Shown here piece by piece: positions 7,136-13,551 of a DNA stretch of 16,879 bases. Origin of the DNA: UBA10002 sp964373775 (GTDB lineage: Bacteria > Patescibacteriota > Minisyncoccia > Phycocordibacterales > UBA10002); NCBI GenBank assembly GCA_964373775.1, contig CAYJWA010000017.1:1-16879 (forward strand), written 5' to 3'. Positions within the stretch are counted from its first letter, which is position 1. Each line of letters opens with the position of its first letter. The notes under the pieces were generated by a model. The model saw nothing but the letters and a program-made list of their open reading frames with translations, was not told where the DNA came from and did not search any database. A program made the position numbers and the translations under genes.

Positions 7136-8419
7136 CTACTCTGGAAGTAGTGCGCCTCGTGTGTATCGATTGCTGGGAGACCATAACATCCAAGAAGTCA
7201 ATCCCGCATCATAGACCGCCTGTATCTGCGCGCGGACTTCCTTCACATCATAGTTTCCTCCATAATCAAAGTCCTGGAGCCACGGACGAATCTTCACAAT
7301 ATCCCACTGTTCTTTCGGGTACAAAAACGGCTGCGTTGTAGTAGAAAGCGGCTCCGCGGTACGCAACGCAACTTTTGTTGTTGTGGCAAGGAATCGCTTG
7401 ACTGCCTCATCCAGAGAAAACTTCACCACCTCATATGGATATTTATTCGGGTTCGCCCATCCATTGAAATTGGGAGGATAGTGCGAGGGGTACACCATCG
7501 GCGCAATGTAGTCAAAATGCGGCGCGGCTTTTTCCAGAACTTGCCCGATATTAAGGTCATCGGTATTTGTAGTTGTCATACCGAACAGGTCTGCGGAAAT
7601 TACTGGTCCGCTGCCCGTCTCGCCCGCCGTCGCCTTTGGCGAAGGCAGGGCGGATTTGAGCTCTTGTGAAAGATAGATAAAGAACTCTTCCAGAACATCG
7701 GCTTTGTTCCGGCTCCGGCTCCAGTTAAATGCAATGTCCTGCATCGGTCCGTCAGAGGGGAATCGGATGTAATCAAAATTGAGCTCGTCAAAACCAGTCG
7801 CGTACGCGCTCTTCGCAATCGCAATATGATAGTCCCATACCTCTTTCGCGCCCGGGTCAGTAAAAGAGAGCCCCTTATAATCCTTCCAGGTCGCGCCGTC
7901 GCTTCGCTTTTTCACCGCAAGCTCCGGATATTTCTTGGTAAAAACCGGGTCCTGAAAGACCGTGATGCGTCCAACGACATAGATGCCTTTTTCGTGGAGT
8001 GCTTGGATAAACTCTTTCATATCCGGCGCAACGCAGCGCGACGAGACAAACTCGCTGAACGCCTCGTCTTTCGGGACAAAAGAGAGATACCCGCTGTAGT
8101 CCTTGATGTCCACCACGATGCTGTTGAGCTCGGTTTCTTCAATAAGATTCACCAGCTCCGCGCGAAACGCAGGTGTACCCGCAACGCAGGCGGTCATGTA
8201 AATCGCTTTGAGCGGCTCCGGGGTCGGGAGGTGCTTCACGAGCGGCTCTCCGGACGCGACTGCAAACTCCGGCGCGGCGGGAAGCAAAGAGGTATAGGTG
8301 GCGCGGAAAAAGAACGGCAGAGTTGCCGCGGCAACAACGAAGACAGCGACACCAACGCACGCAAAAAACGGCTTCTTCCGCACAAAGCCGATGTACTCGC
8401 TTGCTGCTCGTTTTCGCAT
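7136..8419 (-). CDS. DUF4015 putative glycoside hydrolase, membrane-anchored
   Basis: A 427-aa protein of the putative glycosyl hydrolase family DUF4015 (TIM-barrel type), expected outside the membrane. Residues about 17-36 are a membrane anchor or uncleaved signal (FFACVGVAVFVVAAATLPFFF) after a basic N-terminus. The barrel begins with KAIYMTACVAGTPAFRAELV, then LNSIVVDIKDYSGYLSF, GIYVVGRITVFQDP, FDELNFDYIRFPSDG and YIAPMVYPSHYPPNFNGW, the usual signposts of the family; the acidic residues in VDIKD and ELNFDYIRFP are likely catalytic or substrate contacts. A short palindromic insert (SALPSPKATAGETG) interrupts a loop. ATG 8419 is chosen; the next gene upstream ends 16 nt before it. Substrate unknown, plausibly cell-wall or surface glycan. 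Confidence 0.88.
   Translation of the reverse strand: MRKRAASEYIGFVRKKPFFACVGVAVFVVAAATLPFFFRATYTSLLPAAPEFAVASGEPLVKHLPTPEPLKAIYMTACVAGTPAFRAELVNLIEETELNSIVVDIKDYSGYLSFVPKDEAFSEFVSSRCVAPDMKEFIQALHEKGIYVVGRITVFQDPVFTKKYPELAVKKRSDGATWKDYKGLSFTDPGAKEVWDYHIAIAKSAYATGFDELNFDYIRFPSDGPMQDIAFNWSRSRNKADVLEEFFIYLSQELKSALPSPKATAGETGSGPVISADLFGMTTTNTDDLNIGQVLEKAAPHFDYIAPMVYPSHYPPNFNGWANPNKYPYEVVKFSLDEAVKRFLATTTKVALRTAEPLSTTTQPFLYPKEQWDIVKIRPWLQDFDYGGNYDVKEVRAQIQAVYDAGLTSWMLWSPSNRYTRGALLPE
7622..7651. repeat. Imperfect palindrome inserted in the DUF4015 gene
   Basis: GCCCGCCGTCGCC, a 3-4 nt loop and a near-complement (GGCGAAGGCAGGGC) form a GC-rich hairpin in coding DNA. It encodes the Pro/Ala/Thr-rich loop SALPSPKATAGETG between otherwise family-like segments and preserves the frame. 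Confidence 0.5.
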
Positions 8420-8435
8420 CGCGGGCACAATTAGA

Positions 8436-8591
8436 TTACGCGTTTCTCCGATAATAAGCCGAGAGCGCCGCAAGCAGAAGACAAATCCCGGTGAACGCTA
8501 CGAGCCGCTCTTTCCAGTCTCCCGGAATCCCCAAAAACGGCAGAATAAGGAGCCAAACGCCGAGCCAGGAAAGCAGTTTGATGTCGCGCAT
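8436..8591 (-). CDS. Small membrane protein, 51 aa
   Basis: This 51-aa ORF runs from ATG 8591 to TAA 8436. It has two hydrophobic stretches (LLSWLGVWLLILPFLGIP and LVAFTGICLLLAALSAYY) joined by a charged GDWKER turn, and a basic RRN end: a two-helix membrane hairpin protein. I recall similar small proteins (MRDxKLLSWLGVWLLLLPFLGIP) in other CPR genomes, but no function is known. Its -10 box lies 7 nt upstream, so the mRNA should be leaderless. It is followed after 16 nt by the DUF4015 gene, which makes a two-gene operon likely. Confidence 0.75.
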   Translation of the reverse strand: MRDIKLLSWLGVWLLILPFLGIPGDWKERLVAFTGICLLLAALSAYYRRNA

Positions 8592-8606
8592 ACAGGACAG
8601 TATAGT
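8578..8606 (+). promoter_or_regulatory. Plus-strand promoter of the 172-aa gene
   Basis: The -35 TTGATG (8578-8583), a 17-nt spacer and -10 TATAGT (8601-8606) predict a start near 8613, giving a 45-nt leader that carries a strong ribosome site. The -35 lies inside the divergent gene. Confidence 0.65.
8599..8604 (-). promoter_or_regulatory. Minus-strand -10 box of the small membrane protein operon
   Basis: TATACT (8604-8599) is 7 nt from the ATG at 8591 and overlaps the divergent plus-strand -10 by 4 nt. The two polymerases cannot occupy the site together. No clear -35. Confidence 0.6.
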
Positions 8607-8657
8607 ACAGTCGGCACAAATATGCTAAACTTCTGCGAGAGAAAGGAGGCGAATAGC

Positions 8658-9176
8658 TTGAAACCAAAGTGGTCTCTACTATTAAACCCACACAAACGCT
8701 GTTGGGATTGTACGAAACTGGCAGAAATCCTACAGGGATTTGTCGGAGGACAGTTTCAGTTGCTACGGAGAAAGAAGGGCGACTACATGCATCTCCGCGG
8801 CGAGATACGAAAGATAGAGGTTTCGAACGGCGTCAAAACCGTCACGATAACCTTCAGCTGGCTCTACGAAGAACGGCAAGTCCACAATTGGAAATTGGAT
8901 GCGAAACTCAAATGGTTTCCGCTCGAACGCCCGTTTCAAAATGAGATGAAAGAGCTTTGTCTCAACATACCATTTGATTCCTTTCGCTTACACCCGGATG
9001 AAGATAGAGTAAAGATGTGGGGCGGAGGATTCGGCGATATAAGCCGATTCTACAAAGCATTCGACCACACCAACCTGGAGCAGGAAGGAGGCGAACTCAT
9101 TCCGTATTTGAAGAAACACGAGCTTGCATTCAAGCGTGTCGTTGTTTCTCTTCTTATGTTGAGACCACTGAAATAA
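8658..9176 (+). CDS. Hypothetical protein, 172 aa, TTG start
   Basis: Not recognised. The start is TTG at 8658, because an AAAGGAGG ribosome site (8642-8649) lies 8 nt before it; the earlier in-frame ATG at 8622 has none and would include this site. The protein is soluble and mixed in charge, with a Cys pair (CWDC) near residue 15, which could bind metal or form a disulfide. It continues with a beta-rich stretch (YMHLRGEIRKIEVSNGVKTV, ITFSWLYEE) and an aromatic-rich end (MWGGGFGDISRFYKAF). The beta segments about residues 40-75 could be a small barrel. It is followed after 59 nt by the pterin dehydratase, which has its own -10 box. Confidence 0.7.
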   Translation: MKPKWSLLLNPHKRCWDCTKLAEILQGFVGGQFQLLRRKKGDYMHLRGEIRKIEVSNGVKTVTITFSWLYEERQVHNWKLDAKLKWFPLERPFQNEMKELCLNIPFDSFRLHPDEDRVKMWGGGFGDISRFYKAFDHTNLEQEGGELIPYLKKHELAFKRVVVSLLMLRPLK

Positions 9177-9220
9177 CGAATCCGCACTTCACCGACAAAG
9201 AACTGCGGATTTATTTTGCC

Positions 9221-9226
9221 TATAAT
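9221..9226 (+). promoter_or_regulatory. -10 box of the pterin dehydratase gene, near-leaderless
   Basis: A perfect TATAAT ends 9 nt before the ATG at 9236, predicting a leader of about 2-3 nt. TG lies two bases upstream of the box rather than one. No -35 is seen. Confidence 0.6.
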
Positions 9227-9235
9227 CAAAATCGT

Positions 9236-9559
9236 ATGACCGACTTAACCAACAAAAAATGTATTCCCTGCGAGAGCGGTATGCCTCACCTCATGGCGAA
9301 TGGGGTTGAAGAACTCTGGAAACAAGTGCAGGAGTGGGAGGTCGTGGACGGTCACCACTTAAAGCGGCGTTTCAAATTCAAAAACTTCGCCGAAGCACTT
9401 GTTTTTGTAAATCGCGTCGGCGCGATTGCGGAGCGTGAGGGACACCACCCCGATATTTCTTTCGGTTGGGGTTATGTTGAAATCACCCTCTTCACCCACG
9501 CGGTCAAAGGTCTCTCCGAAAATGACTTCATTCTGGCGGCGAAGATAGATAAGCTCTAG
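9236..9559 (+). CDS. Pterin-4a-carbinolamine dehydratase family protein
   Basis: A 107-aa protein of the PCD/DCoH family, which dehydrates 4a-hydroxytetrahydropterin to recycle the pterin cofactor of aromatic amino-acid hydroxylases; in bacteria lacking those enzymes the role is unclear. The family core is present: ELWKQVQEWEVVDGHHLKRR, FKFKNFAEALVFVNRVGAIA, then EREGHHPDISFGWGYVEITL and FTHAVKGLSENDFILAAKID. The His pair of GHHPD and the following Asp match the active-site signature. Length is normal. The start is ATG 9236, next to a TATAAT; the longer frame upstream overlaps the preceding gene and is spurious. Its stop TAG overlaps the stop of rsmI on the other strand. Confidence 0.93.
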   Translation: MTDLTNKKCIPCESGMPHLMANGVEELWKQVQEWEVVDGHHLKRRFKFKNFAEALVFVNRVGAIAEREGHHPDISFGWGYVEITLFTHAVKGLSENDFILAAKIDKL

Positions 9560-10302
9560 GAAACTATCACCACAAACTCCCCTCTTACCTTCTCCGGATT
9601 GGTTTTGAAATACGCCAACAGCTCTGAGGCGGAGCCACTTTTTATTTCTTCGTGAATTTTCGTGAGTTCCCGCGCAATCGTTATAGTACGATGTATCGTA
9701 CCATAACGCCTCAACGCTTCTAGGGTTTTCAAGATACGATGCGGGGATTCGTAAAAAACCATGACGCGCTCCGAGGCGGCAATTTCTTTGAACAGCGTCT
9801 CCCTCCCCTTCTTGTGCGGCAAGAATCCTAAGAAGGTAAAATCATGCGCCGGTACACCGGCGATGGAGAGCGCGGCGGTGAGCGCGGAGGGCCCCGGCAC
9901 TGCCTCAATCCGACAAGGTTCAACCTTGCTTGCCCGTCCGAAGTCGGACGAAGGCGGGAATCGGGAAAAAGGTTGAACCTTGTTGGATTGGAAATGCTCC
10001 CGCACTTTTTTCACAAGCATCGCCCCTGGGTCCGAAATCCCCGGCGTTCCCGCATCCGATACCAGTGCGATATTTTTTCCTTCCTCCAAAAGTGCGGTAA
10101 CTTTTTCCGCCGTTACCCCGCTTTTCTGCTCATTGTATGCAAACAACTGTTTGCCCGTTATTTCATATTTCAGAAGTAGCCGCTTCGTCACCCGCGTATC
10201 CTCGCACAAAATCATATCCACCTCTTTCAATACCCGCAGCGCCCGAAGCGTGATATCTTCAAGATTACCGATTGGCGTTCCTATAACATACAGAGTTGCC
10301 AT
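9556..10302 (-). CDS. rsmI: 16S rRNA (cytidine1402-2'-O)-methyltransferase
   Basis: A 248-aa SAM-dependent methyltransferase of the tetrapyrrole-methylase fold that methylates the 2'-O of C1402 in the decoding centre of 16S rRNA. Diagnostic motifs: LYVIGTPIGNLEDITLRALR at the N-terminus, ILCEDTRVTKRLL, YNEQ, LVSDAGTPGISDPGAMLV, AVPGPSALTAALSIAG and VFYESPHRI. Between the SDAGTPG block and VPGPSA it carries about 27 extra residues (about 104-130) encoded by a palindromic insertion. That region is a surface loop between strands in the family, so activity may survive. It starts 3 nt after the transglutaminase-like stop codon: same operon. Confidence 0.95.
   Translation of the reverse strand: MATLYVIGTPIGNLEDITLRALRVLKEVDMILCEDTRVTKRLLLKYEITGKQLFAYNEQKSGVTAEKVTALLEEGKNIALVSDAGTPGISDPGAMLVKKVREHFQSNKVQPFSRFPPSSDFGRASKVEPCRIEAVPGPSALTAALSIAGVPAHDFTFLGFLPHKKGRETLFKEIAASERVMVFYESPHRILKTLEALRRYGTIHRTITIARELTKIHEEIKSGSASELLAYFKTNPEKVRGEFVVIVS
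9906..9990. repeat. Palindromic element inserted in frame in rsmI
   Basis: The 22-nt arms 9906-9927 and 9969-9990 are complementary with one G:T exception. They enclose an inner hairpin (GTCCGA / TCGGAC, about 9936-9949). The element encodes residues about 104-131 of RsmI, which other RsmI proteins lack, and leaves the frame intact. Confidence 0.8.
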
Positions 10303-10305
10303 AAT

Positions 10306-11226
10306 TTAGTTCGCAGACCGACCAATAATCTCAAAACCCAGAAGAGGAGATTTCAATTTAACTTCCGTATCTTCTGGGCCCTCAAGAATAAGGGTGCTTC
10401 CTGCCCCCCATTCTGCTGAGATATTATTTGATACTTTTGCGTGAATCTTCTGGACTGGTTCGTTAAAATCTAAATCAAGATAACTATGCTGACTTTCTGT
10501 GGTCATTTCTACCCCCTCTATAAAGTCGGGATATGCTAGGGGAAGCGTCTTGTAATGTGCGGAAAATATTTCTTTTTCAGCCGGTGTCGTACTGACCAAT
10601 CCGGTAGTGGGGTCGGCATATACCACTCCATCTTTAGTTTGTACTCCGACCCACGCATGACCAACATCTTCTCCAGTCGGTTTCTCTCTGGGTTCCAAAG
10701 GTAAGTTAAACAAGTTCTGCTGATACCGAGAACCTGCTTTATAAGCACCGCTACGAGCTTTTAATTCGGGACAATTATCTACGGCGACATTCCGTGCATA
10801 TCCCGCCAATGTATACGATTCCAGACCGAGTTTGTGCATTAAGTAGGCAAGCAGAACCGATTTTGCCGTACATGACCCATTCCCCTTCTCTACGAGTTCA
10901 CTGATGCTTCGGGTGCTTTCTTTACCTATCCATCTGATATTTTCAACGACATATTTGGTGGCATTCTCAATAAGTTCTTCTGTTTTTGCCGACGGTGAAA
11001 CGCTGTTTAAGAAATTCTCGGCGAACCGTCTCACCGCTGAATCCTCTTCAAATGAATAGTAGGACCAATCATGGGCTGAAGGAATAATCGGCTCTGGTTT
11101 AAACTTCGGTAAACCAAAAACGAAATCGACCTCTACGGTCTTGCCTTGTTTGATTATAGCGTTCAGTTCCTCAAGTGATAATCGCGACGGCACACTTTCT
11201 GCATTTAGGTTTGGTTGTTCACGCAT
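10306..11226 (-). CDS. Transglutaminase-like cysteine protease/amidase family protein
   Basis: A 306-aa protein with a transglutaminase-like core and a visible Cys-His-Asp triad: Cys119 in GNGSCTAKSVLLAYLM, His190 in DVGHAWVGV and Asp205 in VYADPTTG. Such bacterial proteins act as proteases or amidases on proteins or wall peptides. There is no signal peptide, so a cytosolic role is more likely. Residues about 215-306 form a beta-rich C-terminal part of unknown role. The start is ATG 11226; a -10-like TATCAT (11243-11238) ends 11 nt upstream. The gene lies directly behind an ArsR-like regulator, with a copy of that regulator's presumed operator between them, so it is probably the controlled gene. 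rsmI follows after 3 nt. Confidence 0.78.
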   Translation of the reverse strand: MREQPNLNAESVPSRLSLEELNAIIKQGKTVEVDFVFGLPKFKPEPIIPSAHDWSYYSFEEDSAVRRFAENFLNSVSPSAKTEELIENATKYVVENIRWIGKESTRSISELVEKGNGSCTAKSVLLAYLMHKLGLESYTLAGYARNVAVDNCPELKARSGAYKAGSRYQQNLFNLPLEPREKPTGEDVGHAWVGVQTKDGVVYADPTTGLVSTTPAEKEIFSAHYKTLPLAYPDFIEGVEMTTESQHSYLDLDFNEPVQKIHAKVSNNISAEWGAGSTLILEGPEDTEVKLKSPLLGFEIIGRSAN

Positions 11227-11250
11227 ATATTTAGATCATGATAGGTATTA

Positions 11251-11538
11251 CTATTCTAATGTTCTCAAGAACTTCAGAACATACGCGGCGCGGTCGGTCA
11301 GCTTATGGCGAATGGAAACGCTGTCGGACTTTTTCAGCACCAATCCGGCAATCGCAAGCCGGCGCAAATGGTCAGCCGCAGTTTTGTAATTAATGTTCAG
11401 TAATTCAGCGACTTCGTCTACAGACATTTCCGGTGTCTTTTTCAAGACCTCCATAATCTGAATGCGCCGATGATTTGAAAATCCGCGTACTAACCGTTCA
11501 AGCGTCCGATAATTTTTCTCCTTACCACTTTTTTCCAT
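11251..11538 (-). CDS. ArsR-like winged-helix transcription regulator
   Basis: A 95-aa DNA-binding protein. Residues about 17-80 form a winged helix: RGFSNHRRIQIMEVLKKTP, MSVDEVAELLNINYKTAADH (recognition helix) and LRRLAIAGLVLKKSD, then a wing (VSIRHKLTD). No metal-binding Cys pair is present, so it is not a classical arsenic sensor. The start is ATG 11538; a TATACT (11553-11548) ends 9 nt upstream and overlaps operator B, so autoregulation is likely and the mRNA is nearly leaderless. An upstream in-frame start at 11592 would read through the operator. Confidence 0.85.
   Translation of the reverse strand: MEKSGKEKNYRTLERLVRGFSNHRRIQIMEVLKKTPEMSVDEVAELLNINYKTAADHLRRLAIAGLVLKKSDSVSIRHKLTDRAAYVLKFLRTLE
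11252..11281 (-). promoter_or_regulatory. Operator copy A, over the 3' end of the regulator gene
   Basis: A 30-nt imperfect palindrome (11 of 15 positions symmetric), 26 of 30 bases identical to copy B at 11552-11581. It overlaps the last codons of the HTH gene, 26 nt before the transglutaminase-like start codon. Because of the shared DNA, the regulator ends in FLRTLE and the same residues appear in the untranslated region at copy B. Confidence 0.6.
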
Positions 11539-11547
11539 ATAGATTTG

Positions 11548-11581
11548 AGTATATTCTAATGTTCTCAAGAATATCAGAATA
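11548..11581 (-). promoter_or_regulatory. Operator copy B and -10 box of the regulator gene
   Basis: A 30-nt palindrome (11552-11581; TATTCTAATGTTCTC and a 12/15 complement) overlaps the -10 TATACT (11553-11548). A repressor bound here would block RNA polymerase. The near-identical copy A lies in front of the next gene. Confidence 0.65.
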
Positions 11582-11596
11582 TACCACAACATGCAA

Positions 11597-13093
11597 TTAC
11601 CAATTTACTAACAGACCCGCGACTTTGTTGGTCTCACCAGCGCCAAGGGTAAGGATGAGGTCGCCGGCACTTGAAAGATTCTCTGCAAGCGTGGCGGCTT
11701 CATTGAAGGTTGATACGAGATGCGCGTCTTTTCCCTTTTTCCGTATTTCATCCACCACCATTTGTGAGTTGATATCGCCAGGGTCTTGCTCGCGCGCGGG
11801 ATAGATGGGGAGCAGAATAACACTGCTTGCTTTTTTGAATGCCGCGCCGAAACCTGCGAGATGATGCTTGGTGCGAGAGTAGAGATGCGGCTGGAAGACC
11901 ACGACTATCTTCTGTTTGGGAAATAGCTCGCGCGTGCCTTGGAGCGTCGCCTCAATCTCGGTCGGATGATGTCCGTAGTCGTCATAGACAAGCGCGCCAT
12001 TCTTCGCCTTGCCGCGATACTCAAACCGCCGCCATGTGCCTCGAAACTCCGAGAGCGAGCGGAGCGCCTGCTCATCGGGGATTTCTAAAACCTTTGCCAC
12101 GCCGAGTGCGGCTTTTGCGTTAAGCAAATTGTGCGCGCCGGGGATGCGAAGTTTGAATCCTTCCGGAAGTTTCAGCGCGGCAAAGTCACCGTTCTGTGCG
12201 CGGGACTGCTTCACGACCGCCTGCACATTAGGCGCGTGGGAGTCAATAATCAAATACCCATCTTTCGGCAATTTTTGCGCAAGCTCCACAAAGGCAGAAA
12301 TAATATCTTGCATATCACGGTAGTAATCCAAATGGTCGGCATCAATGTTGGTGATGACAAGAATACTTGGCGAAAGATTCAGAAACGAACGGCAGTATTC
12401 GCACCCTTCCACCACTAAATACTTACTCTTCCCCGCCACAAAGTTCGTGCGTCTTGCCTCTCCCCCTTTCCAAGGGGGAGATTGAGAGGGGGTAGCTACC
12501 ACCCCCAGCCCCTCCTTCAGAACCCCTACGCCTCGCAGACTCGGCACTTCCCCTTTGAAAAGGGGCAGTGGGAGGGGAGGAACATCGAGAAGAAAACTCC
12601 CGATAATCACCGTCGGGTCCAGCCCCGCGTCCATAAGTATCTTCGCTACCATTGCTGTAGTGGTCGTCTTGCCGTGCGTGCCGACAATCGCAATGGTGTA
12701 TTTCTCTTTTGAGATTATGCCGAGCGCCTCGGGATACGAGAGAATCGGGATTCCCCGTCTCTTTGCATCAACTAATTCGGGGTGGTCTTTAGGAATCGCA
12801 ATAGTATAAATTACCAAATCGCAATTCGTCGGGATACTTGATGGGCATCTTCCCGCAGCAGACTGCGGGAAGATGCCCATCCTTTCTGTATCGGAACAGA
12901 TAGTTACCGTAACGCCAGCTGCTTTCAAACCCTCGGTTATTTCACTTTCCGCCATATCCGACCCGCTCACCCGTACTCGTCCCGAGGCTTCCGAGGAATT
13001 ACTTCCTTCCAGCAAAAACATCCGCGCGATGGCCGAAGTCCCTATACCACCCACACCTATAAAATGCACCGTTTTAATTTTTGAGAAATCCAT
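11597..13093 (-). CDS. murC: UDP-N-acetylmuramate--L-alanine ligase
   Basis: A 498-aa ATP-dependent cytosolic ligase that adds L-Ala to UDP-MurNAc, the first step of the peptidoglycan stem peptide. Motifs: N-terminal Rossmann loop GVGGIG (13-18), P-loop GTHGKTT (138-144), VVEGCEYCRSFLNL, NIDADHLDYY, IPGAHNLLNAKAALG and YDDYGHHPTEIEATL. The start is ATG 13093: it matches the family N-terminus (MDFSKIKTVHFIGVGG), has AGGAG 12 nt upstream and lies 4 nt after the hicA stop. The longer frame reading through hicA is spurious. Three inserts interrupt it: SNSSEASGR near 31, a 14-residue palindrome product (about 72-85) and about 45 residues (171-215) just before TNFVAGKSKYLVVEG. All keep the frame and all catalytic motifs are intact. 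Confidence 0.96.
   Translation of the reverse strand: MDFSKIKTVHFIGVGGIGTSAIARMFLLEGSNSSEASGRVRVSGSDMAESEITEGLKAAGVTVTICSDTERMGIFPQSAAGRCPSSIPTNCDLVIYTIAIPKDHPELVDAKRRGIPILSYPEALGIISKEKYTIAIVGTHGKTTTTAMVAKILMDAGLDPTVIIGSFLLDVPPLPLPLFKGEVPSLRGVGVLKEGLGVVATPSQSPPWKGGEARRTNFVAGKSKYLVVEGCEYCRSFLNLSPSILVITNIDADHLDYYRDMQDIISAFVELAQKLPKDGYLIIDSHAPNVQAVVKQSRAQNGDFAALKLPEGFKLRIPGAHNLLNAKAALGVAKVLEIPDEQALRSLSEFRGTWRRFEYRGKAKNGALVYDDYGHHPTEIEATLQGTRELFPKQKIVVVFQPHLYSRTKHHLAGFGAAFKKASSVILLPIYPAREQDPGDINSQMVVDEIRKKGKDAHLVSTFNEAATLAENLSSAGDLILTLGAGETNKVAGLLVNW
12453..12587. repeat. Composite in-frame repeat insertion in murC
   Basis: About 135 nt with hairpins CCCCCTT / AAGGGGG (12462-12478), GGTAGCTACC and CCCCTTT / AAAGGGG (12550-12565). 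The 19-nt block 12529-12547 is shared, with one mismatch, with murD 15424-15442. It encodes a Pro/Gly-rich 45-residue loop foreign to MurC. Block and adjoining hairpin together look like one repeat unit. Confidence 0.75.
12840..12881. repeat. Perfect 19-bp palindrome inserted in murC
   Basis: The arms 12840-12858 and 12863-12881 are exact complements around a 4-nt loop: 42 nt, exactly 14 codons. The encoded stretch (ERMGIFPQSAAGRCPSS region) is absent from typical MurC. A hairpin of this strength in the mRNA of an essential gene is unusual. Confidence 0.85.
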
Positions 13094-13097
13094 AGTC

Positions 13098-13313
13098 CTA
13101 TTTTCTCCTGTTCCACTCATCCTTGGCAATGCCGACTTGGCGAAGAATCTCCGAGAGAAGCGAGGCGGATATATCGCCATGGTGCGGGTTTGGTACGCGG
13201 ACTTTGAGTTCACCTTTGGACATGAAAAGGTAACGGCCGCCGGAGTATGGCCCGTCAAATCCAAGTGTGTGGAATCGTCTGATGAGATTCCGCAGTGAGA
13301 TGCTTTTAGGCAT
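13098..13313 (-). CDS. hicA: HicA-family toxin, probably impaired
   Basis: A 71-aa protein of the HicA/YcfA mRNA-interferase family (double-stranded RNA-binding fold): MPKSISLRNLIRRFHTLGF, GPYSGGRYLFMSKGELKVRV, PNPHHGDISASLLSEILRQV and GIAKDEWNRRK. The family's catalytic His normally sits in a GGxHxF-type turn; here the equivalent position is Tyr (GGRYLF), so RNase activity may be lost. ATG 13313 overlaps the hicB stop by 8 nt (ATGCCTAA). The order antitoxin-toxin is the reverse of many hicAB loci but is common in CPR. It ends 4 nt before murC, so hicBA and murC are co-transcribed and the murC ribosome site lies inside hicA. Confidence 0.85.
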   Translation of the reverse strand: MPKSISLRNLIRRFHTLGFDGPYSGGRYLFMSKGELKVRVPNPHHGDISASLLSEILRQVGIAKDEWNRRK

Positions 13314-13551
13314 ACACAAACGCTTTTCGCCAGTCAGCGTCCACGCGGAACCCGGCAATGCGTTCGCCCCTGCGAATCTTAAGCACAAGCCATTCTTCCA
13401 AGACTTCTTTCAGTTCCGCGCGGCAGGCCTCAAGCGTCTTTCCGTTCGCCCACACGCCGCGCAACCCGTTTATCTCCCCAAAATAGGATTTATCGCGAAG
13501 AATCTTGTACGAGGCGCTTTTGAGTTTTGACTCTATGAACGAAGAAATCAT
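13306..13551 (-). CDS. hicB: HicB-family antitoxin
   Basis: An 81-aa protein with the HicB partial RNase H-like fold: ASYKILRDKSYFGEINGLRG, VWANGKTLEACRAELKEVLE and EWLVLKIRRGERIAGF. It would bind and neutralise the adjacent HicA. No separate DNA-binding domain is present at this length, so operator binding is not evident. Its ATG (13551) overlaps the TGA of the upstream murC fragment as ATGA, indicating translational coupling to that fragment. Confidence 0.88.
   Translation of the reverse strand: MISSFIESKLKSASYKILRDKSYFGEINGLRGVWANGKTLEACRAELKEVLEEWLVLKIRRGERIAGFRVDADWRKAFVYA

Noticed and set aside
6841..7341. 166-aa plus-strand frame
   Set aside because: No ribosome site or family resemblance, and 200 nt of it are antisense to the DUF4015 gene.
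11597..13264. MurC start at 13264
   Set aside because: The first 57 residues read hicA in another frame; the family N-terminus begins at ATG 13093.
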